The position numbers were made by a program, and so were the translations under genes. 64,000 nt of DNA from Nitrososphaerota archaeon (lineage in GTDB: Archaea > Thermoproteota > Nitrososphaeria > Nitrososphaerales > Nitrosopumilaceae): NCBI GenBank assembly GCA_016872055.1, contig VHBH01000003.1, forward strand, positions 62,001-126,000, read 5' to 3'. This document shows positions 42,697 through 51,828 of the stretch, piece after piece. The stretch's first letter is position 1. Each line of letters opens with the position of its first letter. Below the pieces are notes generated by a model. It worked only from the letters and a program-made list of their open reading frames with translations, searched no databases and was not told where the DNA came from.

Positions 42697-43302
42697 TTGT
42701 TTTCTATATCGACCTTAGAGGATGTTGTTAGGATCCCGCCAAGCATGTTTGGTGCATCACTAAGAAAGGCAGCAGTTGCTATTCTCAAGGAAAAATATGA
42801 GTCCATGATCAACGCAGAGCTTGGATATATCATCATGATTTTAGAGGCTAAAGTAGACGAAATGGGGAAAATGATTGCAGGTGACGGCGGAACATACCAT
42901 CGAGTCGAATTTGAGGCATTGACATTTACTCCAAAACTACAGGAAATTGTTCTGGGAGAGATCGTAGACATTACAGACTTTGGCGCATTTGTCAGAATTG
43001 GTCCAACAGATGCACTCTTACACCTATCACAAGTGATGGATGATTATTTACAATCGGATGTTAAGTCAGGCATGATTATTGCAAAGCAAAGCAACCGCAC
43101 ACTAAAGGTTGGTTCATTACTTCGCGCAAGAATCACTGCAGTATCATTAGGCAAAGCAGCAACGATGGGTAAAATTGGAATTACATGTAGACAACCGTTC
43201 TTGGGAGCAGAAGATTGGATTGCAGAAGAGATAAAGAAATCTGGTAAAGATGGCGCAGCAACAGAAAAGAAAGAAAAGAAGCCAGTAGAAGTGAAAAAGT
43301 AA
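42697..43302 (+). CDS. rpo7: RNA polymerase subunit Rpo7 (E')
   Basis: 201 residues from a TTG start that gives FSISTLEDVVRIPPSMFG, the normal beginning of Rpo7. The frame is open to 42571, which would add 42 unrelated residues. The first 80 residues form the RNP-like tip domain; an S1 domain follows (VDITDFGAFVRIGPTDALLH). The tail is Lys/Glu-rich. With Rpo4 it forms the stalk that binds nascent RNA. Overlaps spt4 by one nt. Confidence 0.92.
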   Translation: MFSISTLEDVVRIPPSMFGASLRKAAVAILKEKYESMINAELGYIIMILEAKVDEMGKMIAGDGGTYHRVEFEALTFTPKLQEIVLGEIVDITDFGAFVRIGPTDALLHLSQVMDDYLQSDVKSGMIIAKQSNRTLKVGSLLRARITAVSLGKAATMGKIGITCRQPFLGAEDWIAEEIKKSGKDGAATEKKEKKPVEVKK

Positions 43303-43490
43303 TGGTCAAAGAGATGGCTTGCAGAAAATGCAAGTGTGTTTTTGTTGGAAAAGTTTGCCCAGTTTGCAAATCATCTGATCTGACACCAGACTGGACAGGC
43401 GTAGTACTAGTTGGCGACCCGGAAAACTCATACATTGCCAAGACTTTGGGAATCACCCAGAAAGGTAAGTACGCAATAAAAATCGCCTAA
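43302..43490 (+). CDS. spt4: Transcription elongation factor Spt4 (RpoE'')
   Basis: 62 residues with a zinc site of CRKCKCVF and CPVCKSSDL. It pairs with Spt5/NusG to keep RNA polymerase processive. It follows rpo7 with a one-nt stop-start overlap (TAATG), the usual archaeal gene order. Confidence 0.94.
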   Translation: MVKEMACRKCKCVFVGKVCPVCKSSDLTPDWTGVVLVGDPENSYIAKTLGITQKGKYAIKIA

Positions 43491-43539
43491 GAAATATTTT
43501 GTTTGATTAAAACATGCACATACTCTTAGTGAAACAGTA

Positions 43540-43696
43540 AAAATGGCAAATTGTGTTATCTTATAGTCACTTTTTTTATGAAGAAATTCTCAAATCAGAA
43601 GACACACATGATCTGGTAGAAAAAATCTGAATGGATTGTATGAGCAAGCACGAAGAAGCAATTCTAACTAATCGACATAGAAAAAGCTCTATTTAG
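43540..43696 (+). pseudogene. Possible remnant of a small gene between spt4 and nadC
   Basis: One frame reads FYEEILKSEDTHDLVEKI, TGA, MDCMSKHEEAILTNRHRKSS, TAG. A candidate start (MANCVIL) lies one frame away. The peptide segments look protein-like, but no family was recognised. It may equally be chance. Confidence 0.25.
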
Positions 43697-43717
43697 GCGC
43701 AAAACCACACGATGTGA

Positions 43718-44533
43718 TTGAACACCAAAGAGCTTGCCAGATTTTTGGCAGAAGACATCAACCGTGGCGATGTTACTAGTATAATTTTATCAAACAAAAA
43801 AATCACTGCCACAATAATTGCGAGACAAGATGGAATAATCGCTGGCGCAAAGTACGCCAAGGAAATCTTCGCGATGAAAAAATGTAGGGTACAGATAATG
43901 CGAAATGACGGTCAGACAATAAAGGCAGACCAAGTTGTGCTCCAAATTACTGGTCCTGCAAGATCAATTCTTAGCTGCGAGCGAACCGCACTGAATCTAT
44001 TATCCAGAATGAGTGGTATTGCGACTGCCACAAACCAGCTTGTAAGGCAAGTAAAAAAGATCAGCAAAAAAACAGACATCTATTCCACAAGAAAGACTGC
44101 GCCTGGGTTGCGCTTTTTTGACAAAGAAGCAGTAGAAATCGGAGGTGGGAAAAAGCACCGAGTAACCCTGTCAGACATGATAATGATCAAAGACAATCAC
44201 ATTGCAGTAGAAGGCTCTATTGTAGAGCTAATCAGGCTAGCAAAGAAAAGAGCGAAGATCTTTGAAGTCGAGGTGGACACATTTTCTGATGCAATACTTG
44301 CTGCAACACTTGGTGTTCCAATAATAATGCTAGATAATTTCTCCCCAGATTTAGTAAAAAAGACAATAAAGCAACTAGAGAGAATGCAACTACGAAAGAA
44401 CATTCGTCTTGAGGCTTCAGGCGGAATCAATATACAAAACATCAGGGAATTTGCAAAGACTGGAATAGACATGATTTCAGTTGGCAGTATTACAAATTCT
44501 GCCAAAGCAATCGATTTTAGTCTAGAAGTTTAG
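43718..44533 (+). CDS. nadC: Nicotinate-nucleotide pyrophosphorylase
   Basis: 271 residues, TTG start. Type II phosphoribosyltransferase with STRKTAPGLRFFDKEAVEIG and MIMIKDNHIAVEG, the quinolinate and PRPP binding segments. It converts quinolinate to nicotinate mononucleotide. It is convergent with nadA, sharing the TTAG stop overlap. The three NAD genes thus form a back-to-back cluster. Confidence 0.93.
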   Translation: MNTKELARFLAEDINRGDVTSIILSNKKITATIIARQDGIIAGAKYAKEIFAMKKCRVQIMRNDGQTIKADQVVLQITGPARSILSCERTALNLLSRMSGIATATNQLVRQVKKISKKTDIYSTRKTAPGLRFFDKEAVEIGGGKKHRVTLSDMIMIKDNHIAVEGSIVELIRLAKKRAKIFEVEVDTFSDAILAATLGVPIIMLDNFSPDLVKKTIKQLERMQLRKNIRLEASGGINIQNIREFAKTGIDMISVGSITNSAKAIDFSLEV

Positions 44534-45465
44534 CTAATAGCAAGCATTCGTTCAATAGCCAATCTTGCCTTGTCTGCAGTAGATTTTGGAACTCGTACTT
44601 CGTATTTTTCTTCAAGTAATGCAGAATACACCTTGTCCAGTGTGATCATTTTCATGTACTGGCATACTGCTCCCCTTGATGCAGGAATGAAATTCTTGCC
44701 CGGATTTTGTTGCTGCATTCTGTATAGGATGCCGGTTTCTGTTGCAACTACAAAGTTCTGCCCAGCAGATTGTTTTGCATAGTTCATCATGCCTTCAGTT
44801 GACATTATCTGGACTTGACGGGCTTTGTAGTCACCTACTGCAACATCATACATTATTTGAGATGTGCAACTGCATTCTGGATGAACCAACAATTCCGAGT
44901 TTGCATGTGAATCTAGAAGTTTGTGTATGTCGTCTGAGCGTATTCCTGCATGGACGTGGCATTCGCCTGCCCAGATGTACATATTTTTTCTTCCAGTCAT
45001 CTTTGCCACATACGAGCCCAAGAACATGTCTGGCAAAAACAAAACATCCTGGTTTTCAGGAATTGCTTTGACTACATTTACTGCATTTGATGATGTACAA
45101 CAATAATCCAGCTCGGACTTTACTTCGGCAGAAGTGTTGACATATCCCACTGTAATTGCTCCTGGGTGTTGCTTTTTCCAGTCCCTTAGCTGGTCAACGG
45201 TTATCGAGTCTGCCAGTGAGCAGCCCGCAGCCAAATCCGGAATTAGTACCTTTTTGTCAGGGCAAATAATTGCAGCAGTCTCTGCCATAAAGTGAACACC
45301 GCAAAATAGAATGGTCTTATGCGGAGTCTTTGCCGCCTGTCTTGATAATCCTAGTGAATCACCTACAAAGTCTGCCACATCTTGAACTTCAGGTAACTGA
45401 TAATTGTGAGCAAGTATGACTACATCTTTTTCTGTTTTGAGTTGAGCTATTTTGTCTTGTAGCAT
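44530..45465 (-). CDS. nadA: Quinolinate synthase A
   Basis: 311 residues. Three-fold repeated domain with Cys residues for the 4Fe-4S cluster (DYCCTSSNAVN, VHPECSCTSQ, AVCQYMKM). It condenses iminoaspartate with dihydroxyacetone phosphate. It is 93 nt after nadX on the same strand. Confidence 0.94.
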   Translation of the reverse strand: MLQDKIAQLKTEKDVVILAHNYQLPEVQDVADFVGDSLGLSRQAAKTPHKTILFCGVHFMAETAAIICPDKKVLIPDLAAGCSLADSITVDQLRDWKKQHPGAITVGYVNTSAEVKSELDYCCTSSNAVNVVKAIPENQDVLFLPDMFLGSYVAKMTGRKNMYIWAGECHVHAGIRSDDIHKLLDSHANSELLVHPECSCTSQIMYDVAVGDYKARQVQIMSTEGMMNYAKQSAGQNFVVATETGILYRMQQQNPGKNFIPASRGAVCQYMKMITLDKVYSALLEEKYEVRVPKSTADKARLAIERMLAIS

Positions 45466-45558
45466 CCGATCATAGCAATATCGGAATTATTGATTTAAAG
45501 ACTGGGATAATAGTGCGATTTTACAGATTTGGCCAAGATTACGGTAATTTTTGCCAGA

Positions 45559-46392
45559 TTATGTTCCTATTTTGATATCATCGGTGCATATAGTACGTAG
45601 GCATTCAATGGCGGACAAAATTGCAAGCCTACTAGTCTTGGGGTTTGTCGGATCTGGGATATTTTCAACGTGGATGGTAATTTTGCCGAATTTGCCACGC
45701 GCCTCTATTTGATGTGTGTTTTTGTCAGTCTCAGGATCTGCTATTATTTTGACTGAGGTCTTTGTGCTTCCTAGACTTGCAAGACTAAGCAAAGCCGCAA
45801 CGTTGATGTTTGCAGGAAATAGGGTCACTGCCTCCTTTGCAGGACCTTCAAAGATCATAGTCTTTTGTTTTATAGAACATACATCCATTTTTTTTGCCTC
45901 AAAGAATTTGGCGCCGGTTAGTGCCTTTGGGTTTTTTGTTGTCACTAGTGTGAGGGAGTCTAGCTCGTCTTTGACGGATTTTATTGCGTCAAGACCAGCA
46001 ATTGCGCCAGATGGAAGATAGATTTTTTTCTTAAATTCCTTGCACGCATCAAATAAGATATCAAATACAGACTCGTCAAGCAGTGCTCCTACGCTCATTA
46101 TCATCAAGTCCTTTCTGTTTTGCAAGATACTAAGTGCGTGATTTTTTACAGCGTCTTGTGACGCTGCTTCAACTACCATATCCACATTATTTGATGATAA
46201 TAGGTGTGGATTTACAACAATGATTGGTTTTTTTGCTAGCTTAGCAGCAAGCGCCTCCGCTTTGGCATTATCAAAATCATAAATGTGAGTTAGTTCCGCA
46301 GGGATTTTGCCAGTATCTATTGCGAGTGCCATTTGTGTGCCAATAGCACCGCACCCCAAAAGCCCTATTTTCTTCAACACAGAACCGATCAT
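45559..46392 (-). CDS. nadX: Aspartate dehydrogenase
   Basis: 277 residues from the ATG at 46392, which gives MIGSVLKKIGLLGCGAIGTQ, with the NAD-binding loop near the N-terminus. The C-terminal catalytic domain includes HQIEARGKFGKITIHVEN and the terminal PKTSRLAILSAIECLR block. It oxidises aspartate to iminoaspartate with NAD(P), replacing NadB. Upstream frame to 46434 is open but not needed. Confidence 0.9.
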   Translation of the reverse strand: MIGSVLKKIGLLGCGAIGTQMALAIDTGKIPAELTHIYDFDNAKAEALAAKLAKKPIIVVNPHLLSSNNVDMVVEAASQDAVKNHALSILQNRKDLMIMSVGALLDESVFDILFDACKEFKKKIYLPSGAIAGLDAIKSVKDELDSLTLVTTKNPKALTGAKFFEAKKMDVCSIKQKTMIFEGPAKEAVTLFPANINVAALLSLASLGSTKTSVKIIADPETDKNTHQIEARGKFGKITIHVENIPDPTNPKTSRLAILSAIECLRTICTDDIKIGT

Positions 46393-46474
46393 GAAGCTAG
46401 TAAATGAATTAATGCATATTACCAAACAAATCAAAGTAGGAAGAATTAACTAGCCATGATATAGAAGCACATCC

Positions 46475-46549
46475 ATGGCAAAAAGAAAAACCGGCAAGCA
46501 CCAAAGATATGCAGATCAGAAAGCTGCTCGACGATGGCGTAAAAAGTAA
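46475..46549 (+). CDS. Putative 24-residue basic protein
   Basis: An ATG ORF with 12 Lys/Arg among 24 residues, starting MAKRKTGKHQRYADQ and ending RRWRKK. Size and charge recall ribosomal microproteins such as L41e, but the sequence is not L41e. It lies free in the 230-nt gap between divergent nadX and nurA. ATGATATAG upstream gives a weak AT-rich promoter. Translation is unproven. Confidence 0.5.
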   Translation: MAKRKTGKHQRYADQKAARRWRKK

Positions 46550-46623
46550 ATCAGCTTTGAGCTAGTCGCGTGTTAACGGTTCATTCATCCCAAGGGTTTT
46601 ATTTTCTGCAATGAATGTAACCT

Positions 46624-47463
46624 ATGCTTAACACGGTTTACAAAGAGGCAATTAAAAACCGCGAAAAGATACTCTCCGTTCTAAAGGGGCCCAAATTTGA
46701 TCAAATAGTAGAGCGTGCAAGGCAAAACTGGGTAGAATACAAGCCAAAAAAGCAGGATGCCGTGTTATGTGGAATTGATTCTAGCTTTAACAGTACAAAA
46801 TTTCAGGGAATGGAATTGTGGGTTGTGACCGCAGTTGCCATACAATCTGACGGTACAGTAGTAGACGATCTACACAGGCAGGGCTTGGGCAGGGTTGGCC
46901 TTGATATTTCAAGAATGGCAACCGAGATGGAAGTAGACATTTGCAAAAAGGCAGTCGAAGTATCAGATATTGTGATGATGGACGGCTCCCTATACTCGCA
47001 ATTCATGACAAGGCAGGCAGGCCTGACTCCAGAAATTGTTCGAGTCATGACACACAAAGACAATGTCATTTTTATTGCAAAAACATCAAACACAAACGTC
47101 CAGTTCAAGGAACTGGGATCACTGGCAGGGGACATTTTCTATTATAATCATGCAACCAAAACGCCAGGATTTAGCAAGATTTTTGTTGACTCTGAATTTG
47201 GACGCGATAAGCAAATCTCTTCAATTTATGCAAGACTGTCAGACTCTACACCGCTAATCAAAATTGAATTTTTTGGCGGCAACCACTCTGAAGATGAGAT
47301 AAAATCAATCCTAGACAGACTTTACAAGACAAGTGTCGGTGGATACCCCTACGCACTAAAGCTCGCACACAATAACTGCAAAATTAGCAGCGCAGATTTG
47401 GCAAAGCTTGTCAGTTTGTATGGGATATCAAATGAGATAGGGTCACGCGAAGTTTTAGAATGA
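46624..47463 (+). CDS. nurA: NurA 5'-3' nuclease
   Basis: 279 residues. The metal-binding residues appear in CGIDSSFNSTKFQGMELW and VMMDGSLYSQF. NurA works with the HerA helicase and Mre11-Rad50 to resect DNA ends in archaea. herA, mre11 and rad50 lie 2.8 kb downstream on the same strand. It overlaps the convergent RAM gene by 9 nt. Confidence 0.9.
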   Translation: MLNTVYKEAIKNREKILSVLKGPKFDQIVERARQNWVEYKPKKQDAVLCGIDSSFNSTKFQGMELWVVTAVAIQSDGTVVDDLHRQGLGRVGLDISRMATEMEVDICKKAVEVSDIVMMDGSLYSQFMTRQAGLTPEIVRVMTHKDNVIFIAKTSNTNVQFKELGSLAGDIFYYNHATKTPGFSKIFVDSEFGRDKQISSIYARLSDSTPLIKIEFFGGNHSEDEIKSILDRLYKTSVGGYPYALKLAHNNCKISSADLAKLVSLYGISNEIGSREVLE

Positions 47464-47979
47464 TCTCGGTTTGTGATTAATCACATTTAGTGTAGTTGTT
47501 CCTTTAATTCCAGCTAGCTTGCGAATCTTTTTTGTCACAATATCTGAGATTTCATTGTATGTCGGAGCCACAACATTGCAAATAATCTGCGATGAAAAGA
47601 GGACGTCGCCATCGATCACCTCTGTAATTTTGCTCAGGTTTTGCAAGGTGTCGACTTCTTTTCCCTTTTCGCAGTCAAGTAAAATGTATGCATAAGACAT
47701 ATAGGTATCCAAAACATCCTTGCCATCAATTTTTTTGACAATGGTGTTTTTGCCGTCTGCCATCAGAGTGTATGTTGCCCTAATTCTTGGAAGCTTGCGA
47801 ATCTTTTTTGTTATAATATCTTTTAACAAATCTTCGGAGCTTACCTCCAGTTTGGTCAGAATGTCGTAGGTGCCAAACACTCCGGTTGCCATCTTGACAG
47901 AGTCAATTGATCTCAGGGAAGATAGAACATAGTCTTCAGAACCACTTTCGCATGTTATTAGGACGTATGCTTTTGCCAA
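47455..47979 (-). CDS. Protein with two tandem RAM domains
   Basis: 174 residues consisting of two Lrp/AsnC-type effector domains (KAYVLITCESGSEDYVLSSL at 3-80 and YAYILLDCEKGKEVDTLQNL at 95-165), each ending in a KKIRKL segment. No DNA-binding domain. The fused duplicate may form a pre-assembled effector dimer. Confidence 0.85.
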   Translation of the reverse strand: MAKAYVLITCESGSEDYVLSSLRSIDSVKMATGVFGTYDILTKLEVSSEDLLKDIITKKIRKLPRIRATYTLMADGKNTIVKKIDGKDVLDTYMSYAYILLDCEKGKEVDTLQNLSKITEVIDGDVLFSSQIICNVVAPTYNEISDIVTKKIRKLAGIKGTTTLNVINHKPRSF

Positions 47980-48236
47980 CCTAATCTATTAGGCCAAACT
48001 AGACAAAAAGTATTTTGTAAGTCACCTTTTTCAGTTTTTTACGTCAAATGTATAATTCAACAAAATGCAACTAGAAGTTTACTATTTGGCATATGTCGAT
48101 TTACTTATATGGTAAATTTTACAATAAAATCCTATAATTATTCAAATATCATGAAATATAGATAAAATAATTATAATCTCTAATGTTTTTTTTACATTTT
48201 AATAAAAAACATTAATGAGTAAATCGCTTTTCGTGC

Positions 48237-49274
48237 ATGGTTATACAGTCACTACAAGTCTATGCTAGCGTAAAATCATATGCCCTAAAGGGCAATCTTT
48301 TAACAAAAAAAGATCTACAAACATTATCAGAATCTAGGAACCTGGACGAGTTGGTAACCCGACTAAAGAATACGACATATAATGATTCCATATCAAAGGT
48401 AACAAAGCCATTTTCTGCGCAAAAAATAGAGCTTGCTCTACGAGACAGGCAAGCGGAGCTGCACCAAATTATGATGCAGGTATGTGGTGGATCTAATGTA
48501 ATGTTTGCATATTACCTGAAATTTATTTTGCGAAATCTGAAAATTATTTTAAAAGGAAAAATTCTTGGCCGACCGCAAAACGAAATAGAGGCATCTCTGA
48601 GTCTGTATCCAGAAGGACTCATAAAAGAGCGTGACATTGTTCTCAAGGCTCTGGTTGCAAAAGACATCGAGGAGGCAGTTAGTGTTCTAAAGGCAATTGG
48701 GATTGGCGAAGAGGTAGAAAAGGCATATTCGCTGTATATTGAGAAAAAGCAAATACAGGTACTGGACTTGTATTTTGACAAGTCATTTTATGAGAACCTC
48801 AGTAAGACCGTCATGAGTTCAGGCGAATTCACATTACATTCTGTTTGTGGAATTGAGATTGACTTTTACAACATGATGAGTATTTTGCGGGGTAAATTCT
48901 GGAATCTGGATCAAAATCAACTACAGGATATAATTGTCTCAAACGTATCAAGTGAGGTAAAGGAATTACTTGCGCGGATGATTAGTGCAGATTCCATCAA
49001 AAATGCTTTAAATGAGCTTCTTAGGACTCGCTACAAGGATCTAGTTCCGCCAGATGAGGATGATGTGATTGTAAAGTTTGAGCGCTCATTTGAGCGCAGA
49101 ATCTACGACACCATGAATGCCCAATTTGTCCGTATTTTTGGCTTTTCTACAGTAGTTGCAATAGTGAGACTCTTAGACTATGAAATAAGAAACCTCTCAT
49201 CAATTACATTCGGTGTAGAACAAAATATTCCAAGTCAAACTGTGATGGACAGATTAATTGTAAAGGAAACTTAG
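48237..49274 (+). CDS. atpC: A-type ATP synthase subunit C
   Basis: 345 residues, entirely helical with three similar segments. The N-terminus (ASVKSYALKGNLLTKKDLQT) and the C-terminal VRLLDYEIRNLSSITFGVEQ are typical of V/A-ATPase subunit C (d). It joins the rotor ring to the central stalk. No other ATPase subunit is nearby, so the operon is split. A 257-nt AT-rich stretch precedes it. Confidence 0.88.
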   Translation: MVIQSLQVYASVKSYALKGNLLTKKDLQTLSESRNLDELVTRLKNTTYNDSISKVTKPFSAQKIELALRDRQAELHQIMMQVCGGSNVMFAYYLKFILRNLKIILKGKILGRPQNEIEASLSLYPEGLIKERDIVLKALVAKDIEEAVSVLKAIGIGEEVEKAYSLYIEKKQIQVLDLYFDKSFYENLSKTVMSSGEFTLHSVCGIEIDFYNMMSILRGKFWNLDQNQLQDIIVSNVSSEVKELLARMISADSIKNALNELLRTRYKDLVPPDEDDVIVKFERSFERRIYDTMNAQFVRIFGFSTVVAIVRLLDYEIRNLSSITFGVEQNIPSQTVMDRLIVKET

Positions 49275-50068
49275 CTTTGTCTTGCTATGTGATACTTGAG
49301 TTTCTCTACGGTAGACTTGATGTTGGCGCTCAATCTTTGATATGCCTCCAACGTTTGTCGATCTAGCAATATGTCTTTTTGTACCTTCCACTCTGAAGTA
49401 ATCATTATCTTTGCATGTGATTCCTTTTTCGGCTTGTACTTGTACCAGTATGAGTCGTCCTTTACAATTTGCGAGATTTCATAGTTGACCTTGGCCTTTG
49501 GTTTGTATACAGATACTGTTATGGTGTGATCTTTGAGTAATGCATGCATCATGAGCTCACGCAGTTTTTTGTCTTCGTTAAGTACCGCAATTACATCGTC
49601 AGCAATCAAACCCGGAGGAAGTGTTGTGAGCTTGCCATATCCACTCCAAATAAAGTCCTCTACCTTGGAGTGAAATCTTCCTTTGAGTATTTTGGTCAGA
49701 GTTCCAAAGTTCAGCGGTCCAAGATCATACTCGGATGGAAAGGATAGAAAAAGTCGTAGCTTCCACATAGTTCCTTCTGCAATTCCCATTCCATAGAATC
49801 CTCCAGGGGCAAACCCACTTTTTGACACAGTTTTTCTCTTGAGTACGTCAATGTAATCGAAATCTCCGGTTACCTTGATTACTCCTCTGCTTGCTACTCC
49901 AGGATTTGGGCCGTCAAGGGATGAACGTGGATAATCATACTCAAAATCCATCATCCCATCTGGGATAAGCTGGCAATCTAGACCAAGTGAGTCTAGGTGC
50001 TTGTATAGTTTTTTTGCTAACTTTTCTTCGACAGTTGTTGCAACGATGGTGTCTGGATAGTGTAGCAC
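49271..50068 (-). CDS. Conserved hypothetical protein, 265 aa
   Basis: Soluble, with an N-terminal part (EKLAKKLYKHLDSLGLDCQL) and several aromatic and Gly-rich segments (GFAPGGFYGMGIAEGTMWKL). It shares a TTAG stop with atpC and lies upstream and divergent of herA. No named family recognised. Its location suggests but does not prove a role in repair. Confidence 0.65.
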   Translation of the reverse strand: MLHYPDTIVATTVEEKLAKKLYKHLDSLGLDCQLIPDGMMDFEYDYPRSSLDGPNPGVASRGVIKVTGDFDYIDVLKRKTVSKSGFAPGGFYGMGIAEGTMWKLRLFLSFPSEYDLGPLNFGTLTKILKGRFHSKVEDFIWSGYGKLTTLPPGLIADDVIAVLNEDKKLRELMMHALLKDHTITVSVYKPKAKVNYEISQIVKDDSYWYKYKPKKESHAKIMITSEWKVQKDILLDRQTLEAYQRLSANIKSTVEKLKYHIARQS

Positions 50069-50301
50069 TGGTAGTGTATGTATTCAATATTTTTAAGATT
50101 ATCTATTTAAAATGAAAAGAATCTTAAAAATTACATGATCGATTATCGAAATTCAGACTAAATTAGGTATAAATGTGTAATTTTTACATCATGTTTAATT
50201 GCGCACATATGCTAAACAAAGGTCAGCTTAGAATCAATCTTGGAATTTATTTATCACGCCGGGTTAGTTTTTTGCATGAGATTTTTTGATGGGGTTGCAC
50301 C

Positions 50302-51828
50302 ATGACGTTAGGAGTAGTAATTGGTGAATCAAAACCAACAGCAGTCACTGCGCAGACATCGCGTCCATTGTCAGTTGGAGAATATGTAATAATTGATTCG
50401 CAAGATGGTAAACTGCTTGGCCTAGTTGAAAGATCATTTGTGACTAGCGCGGCACTGACTGATATTCATAATTTTGATGAGGCAATAGAAAGTAAGGAAA
50501 TCGCAGATATTAATTCACGTGATAAGAGTTTCACTGCAAAGATTGGAATCTTGGGATACTTGGCACAATTGCAAAAAAGTGTCGTAGTGTTACCCGCAAT
50601 TCCGCCAATTCCCGGAACTGGAATTTTATCTGCAACCAAGGATGATCTAGGGAATATTTTTGCACCGCAGAAAGACGAGTGGGTCAGAGTCGGTACGCTA
50701 CTTAGAAATTCACAAATTGAAGCTAAAATAAACTTGAACAAAATTGTGTCTCGTCACTTAGGAATTTTGGCAATGACTGGAATGGGAAAAAGTAACTTGG
50801 TCTCATTGCTAGCAAAGCAAATTTCCACAGTAAACGGGACTCTGATAATTTTTGACTATCACAATGACTATGCAGACCTACACATACCTGGAATCAATGT
50901 AATTGACGCAAAAATAAATCCAAGACTATTGGATGCAATCACATTATCGGATGTTTTAGAAATTAGAGAAAATGCAGACATTCAACAAAGAATTTTGAGG
51001 TTAGCATTTAGTCCAGATGTCAAAGAATCTAAGAATTTTTGGGACGCATTAGACCACAATGTGGAGATGATTGGTGCAAATCCAGAACGAAAGGATGACA
51101 GGCACTCTGCAGATAGGGTACGAGACAAAATAGACGATGCCAGACATAGGTTCTCTGACGTTTTGGATCCAGACATCATGGATCCTCTCGGCCTCATAAA
51201 AGAAGGTAAGATAAACGTGCTAAACATCTCGGAGCTATCAGAAAAGCAGGCAAATGTTGCACTAGCGTACTATTTCCAAGAATTACTCACGGATAGAAAA
51301 TCAGCATTGTTGGCAAAAAGCGCAAAGGCTAAGTCATCGCACAGGTACCGATTCGAGTCGCCAGTCTTTGTAATAATTGAGGAAGCGCATGTTTTCATTC
51401 CAAAGGGGGAGGAAACCCATACAAAATACTGGGCTGCCAAGATTGCCCGAGAGGGACGCAAGTTCGGCCTCGGACTATGCATAGTGTCACAAAGGCCAAG
51501 AAACATTGATCCAAATGTGCTATCACAGATGGGCTCACTTGCAGTAATGAAAATAGTCCAAGAAGACGACCAGCGCCAGATAACAGCTGCAGCTGAATCC
51601 ATTTCTCATGATTTGATTAATCAGTTAACATCGCTAAATGTAGGTGATGCAGTGTTTGTAGGTCAATGGGTGAACCTTCCTGCCATAGTGCACATTGAGG
51701 AGGTAAAAAACAAGCCAGTAGGGTCTGATAAAAATGCCATTTCGGAATGGAAGTCTACGAAAAAATTCGAGAAGATTGCAAACGAATCCACGCAAAAATT
51801 AATACAAAAAGATCTATTGCTTGACTAG
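50302..51828 (+). CDS. herA: HerA bipolar DNA helicase/translocase
   Basis: 508 residues. An N-terminal HAS-barrel (VVIGESKPTAVTAQTSRPLS) precedes the RecA-like core with Walker A MTGMGKSNLVS and Walker B FVIIEEAHVF. It forms a hexamer that translocates DNA into NurA during end resection. It overlaps mre11 by 8 nt. Confidence 0.93.
   Translation: MTLGVVIGESKPTAVTAQTSRPLSVGEYVIIDSQDGKLLGLVERSFVTSAALTDIHNFDEAIESKEIADINSRDKSFTAKIGILGYLAQLQKSVVVLPAIPPIPGTGILSATKDDLGNIFAPQKDEWVRVGTLLRNSQIEAKINLNKIVSRHLGILAMTGMGKSNLVSLLAKQISTVNGTLIIFDYHNDYADLHIPGINVIDAKINPRLLDAITLSDVLEIRENADIQQRILRLAFSPDVKESKNFWDALDHNVEMIGANPERKDDRHSADRVRDKIDDARHRFSDVLDPDIMDPLGLIKEGKINVLNISELSEKQANVALAYYFQELLTDRKSALLAKSAKAKSSHRYRFESPVFVIIEEAHVFIPKGEETHTKYWAAKIAREGRKFGLGLCIVSQRPRNIDPNVLSQMGSLAVMKIVQEDDQRQITAAAESISHDLINQLTSLNVGDAVFVGQWVNLPAIVHIEEVKNKPVGSDKNAISEWKSTKKFEKIANESTQKLIQKDLLLD

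Noticed and set aside
46475-46549. Identification as ribosomal protein L41e
   Set aside because: Size and charge fit, but the sequence does not match the L41e pattern, so it was left unnamed.
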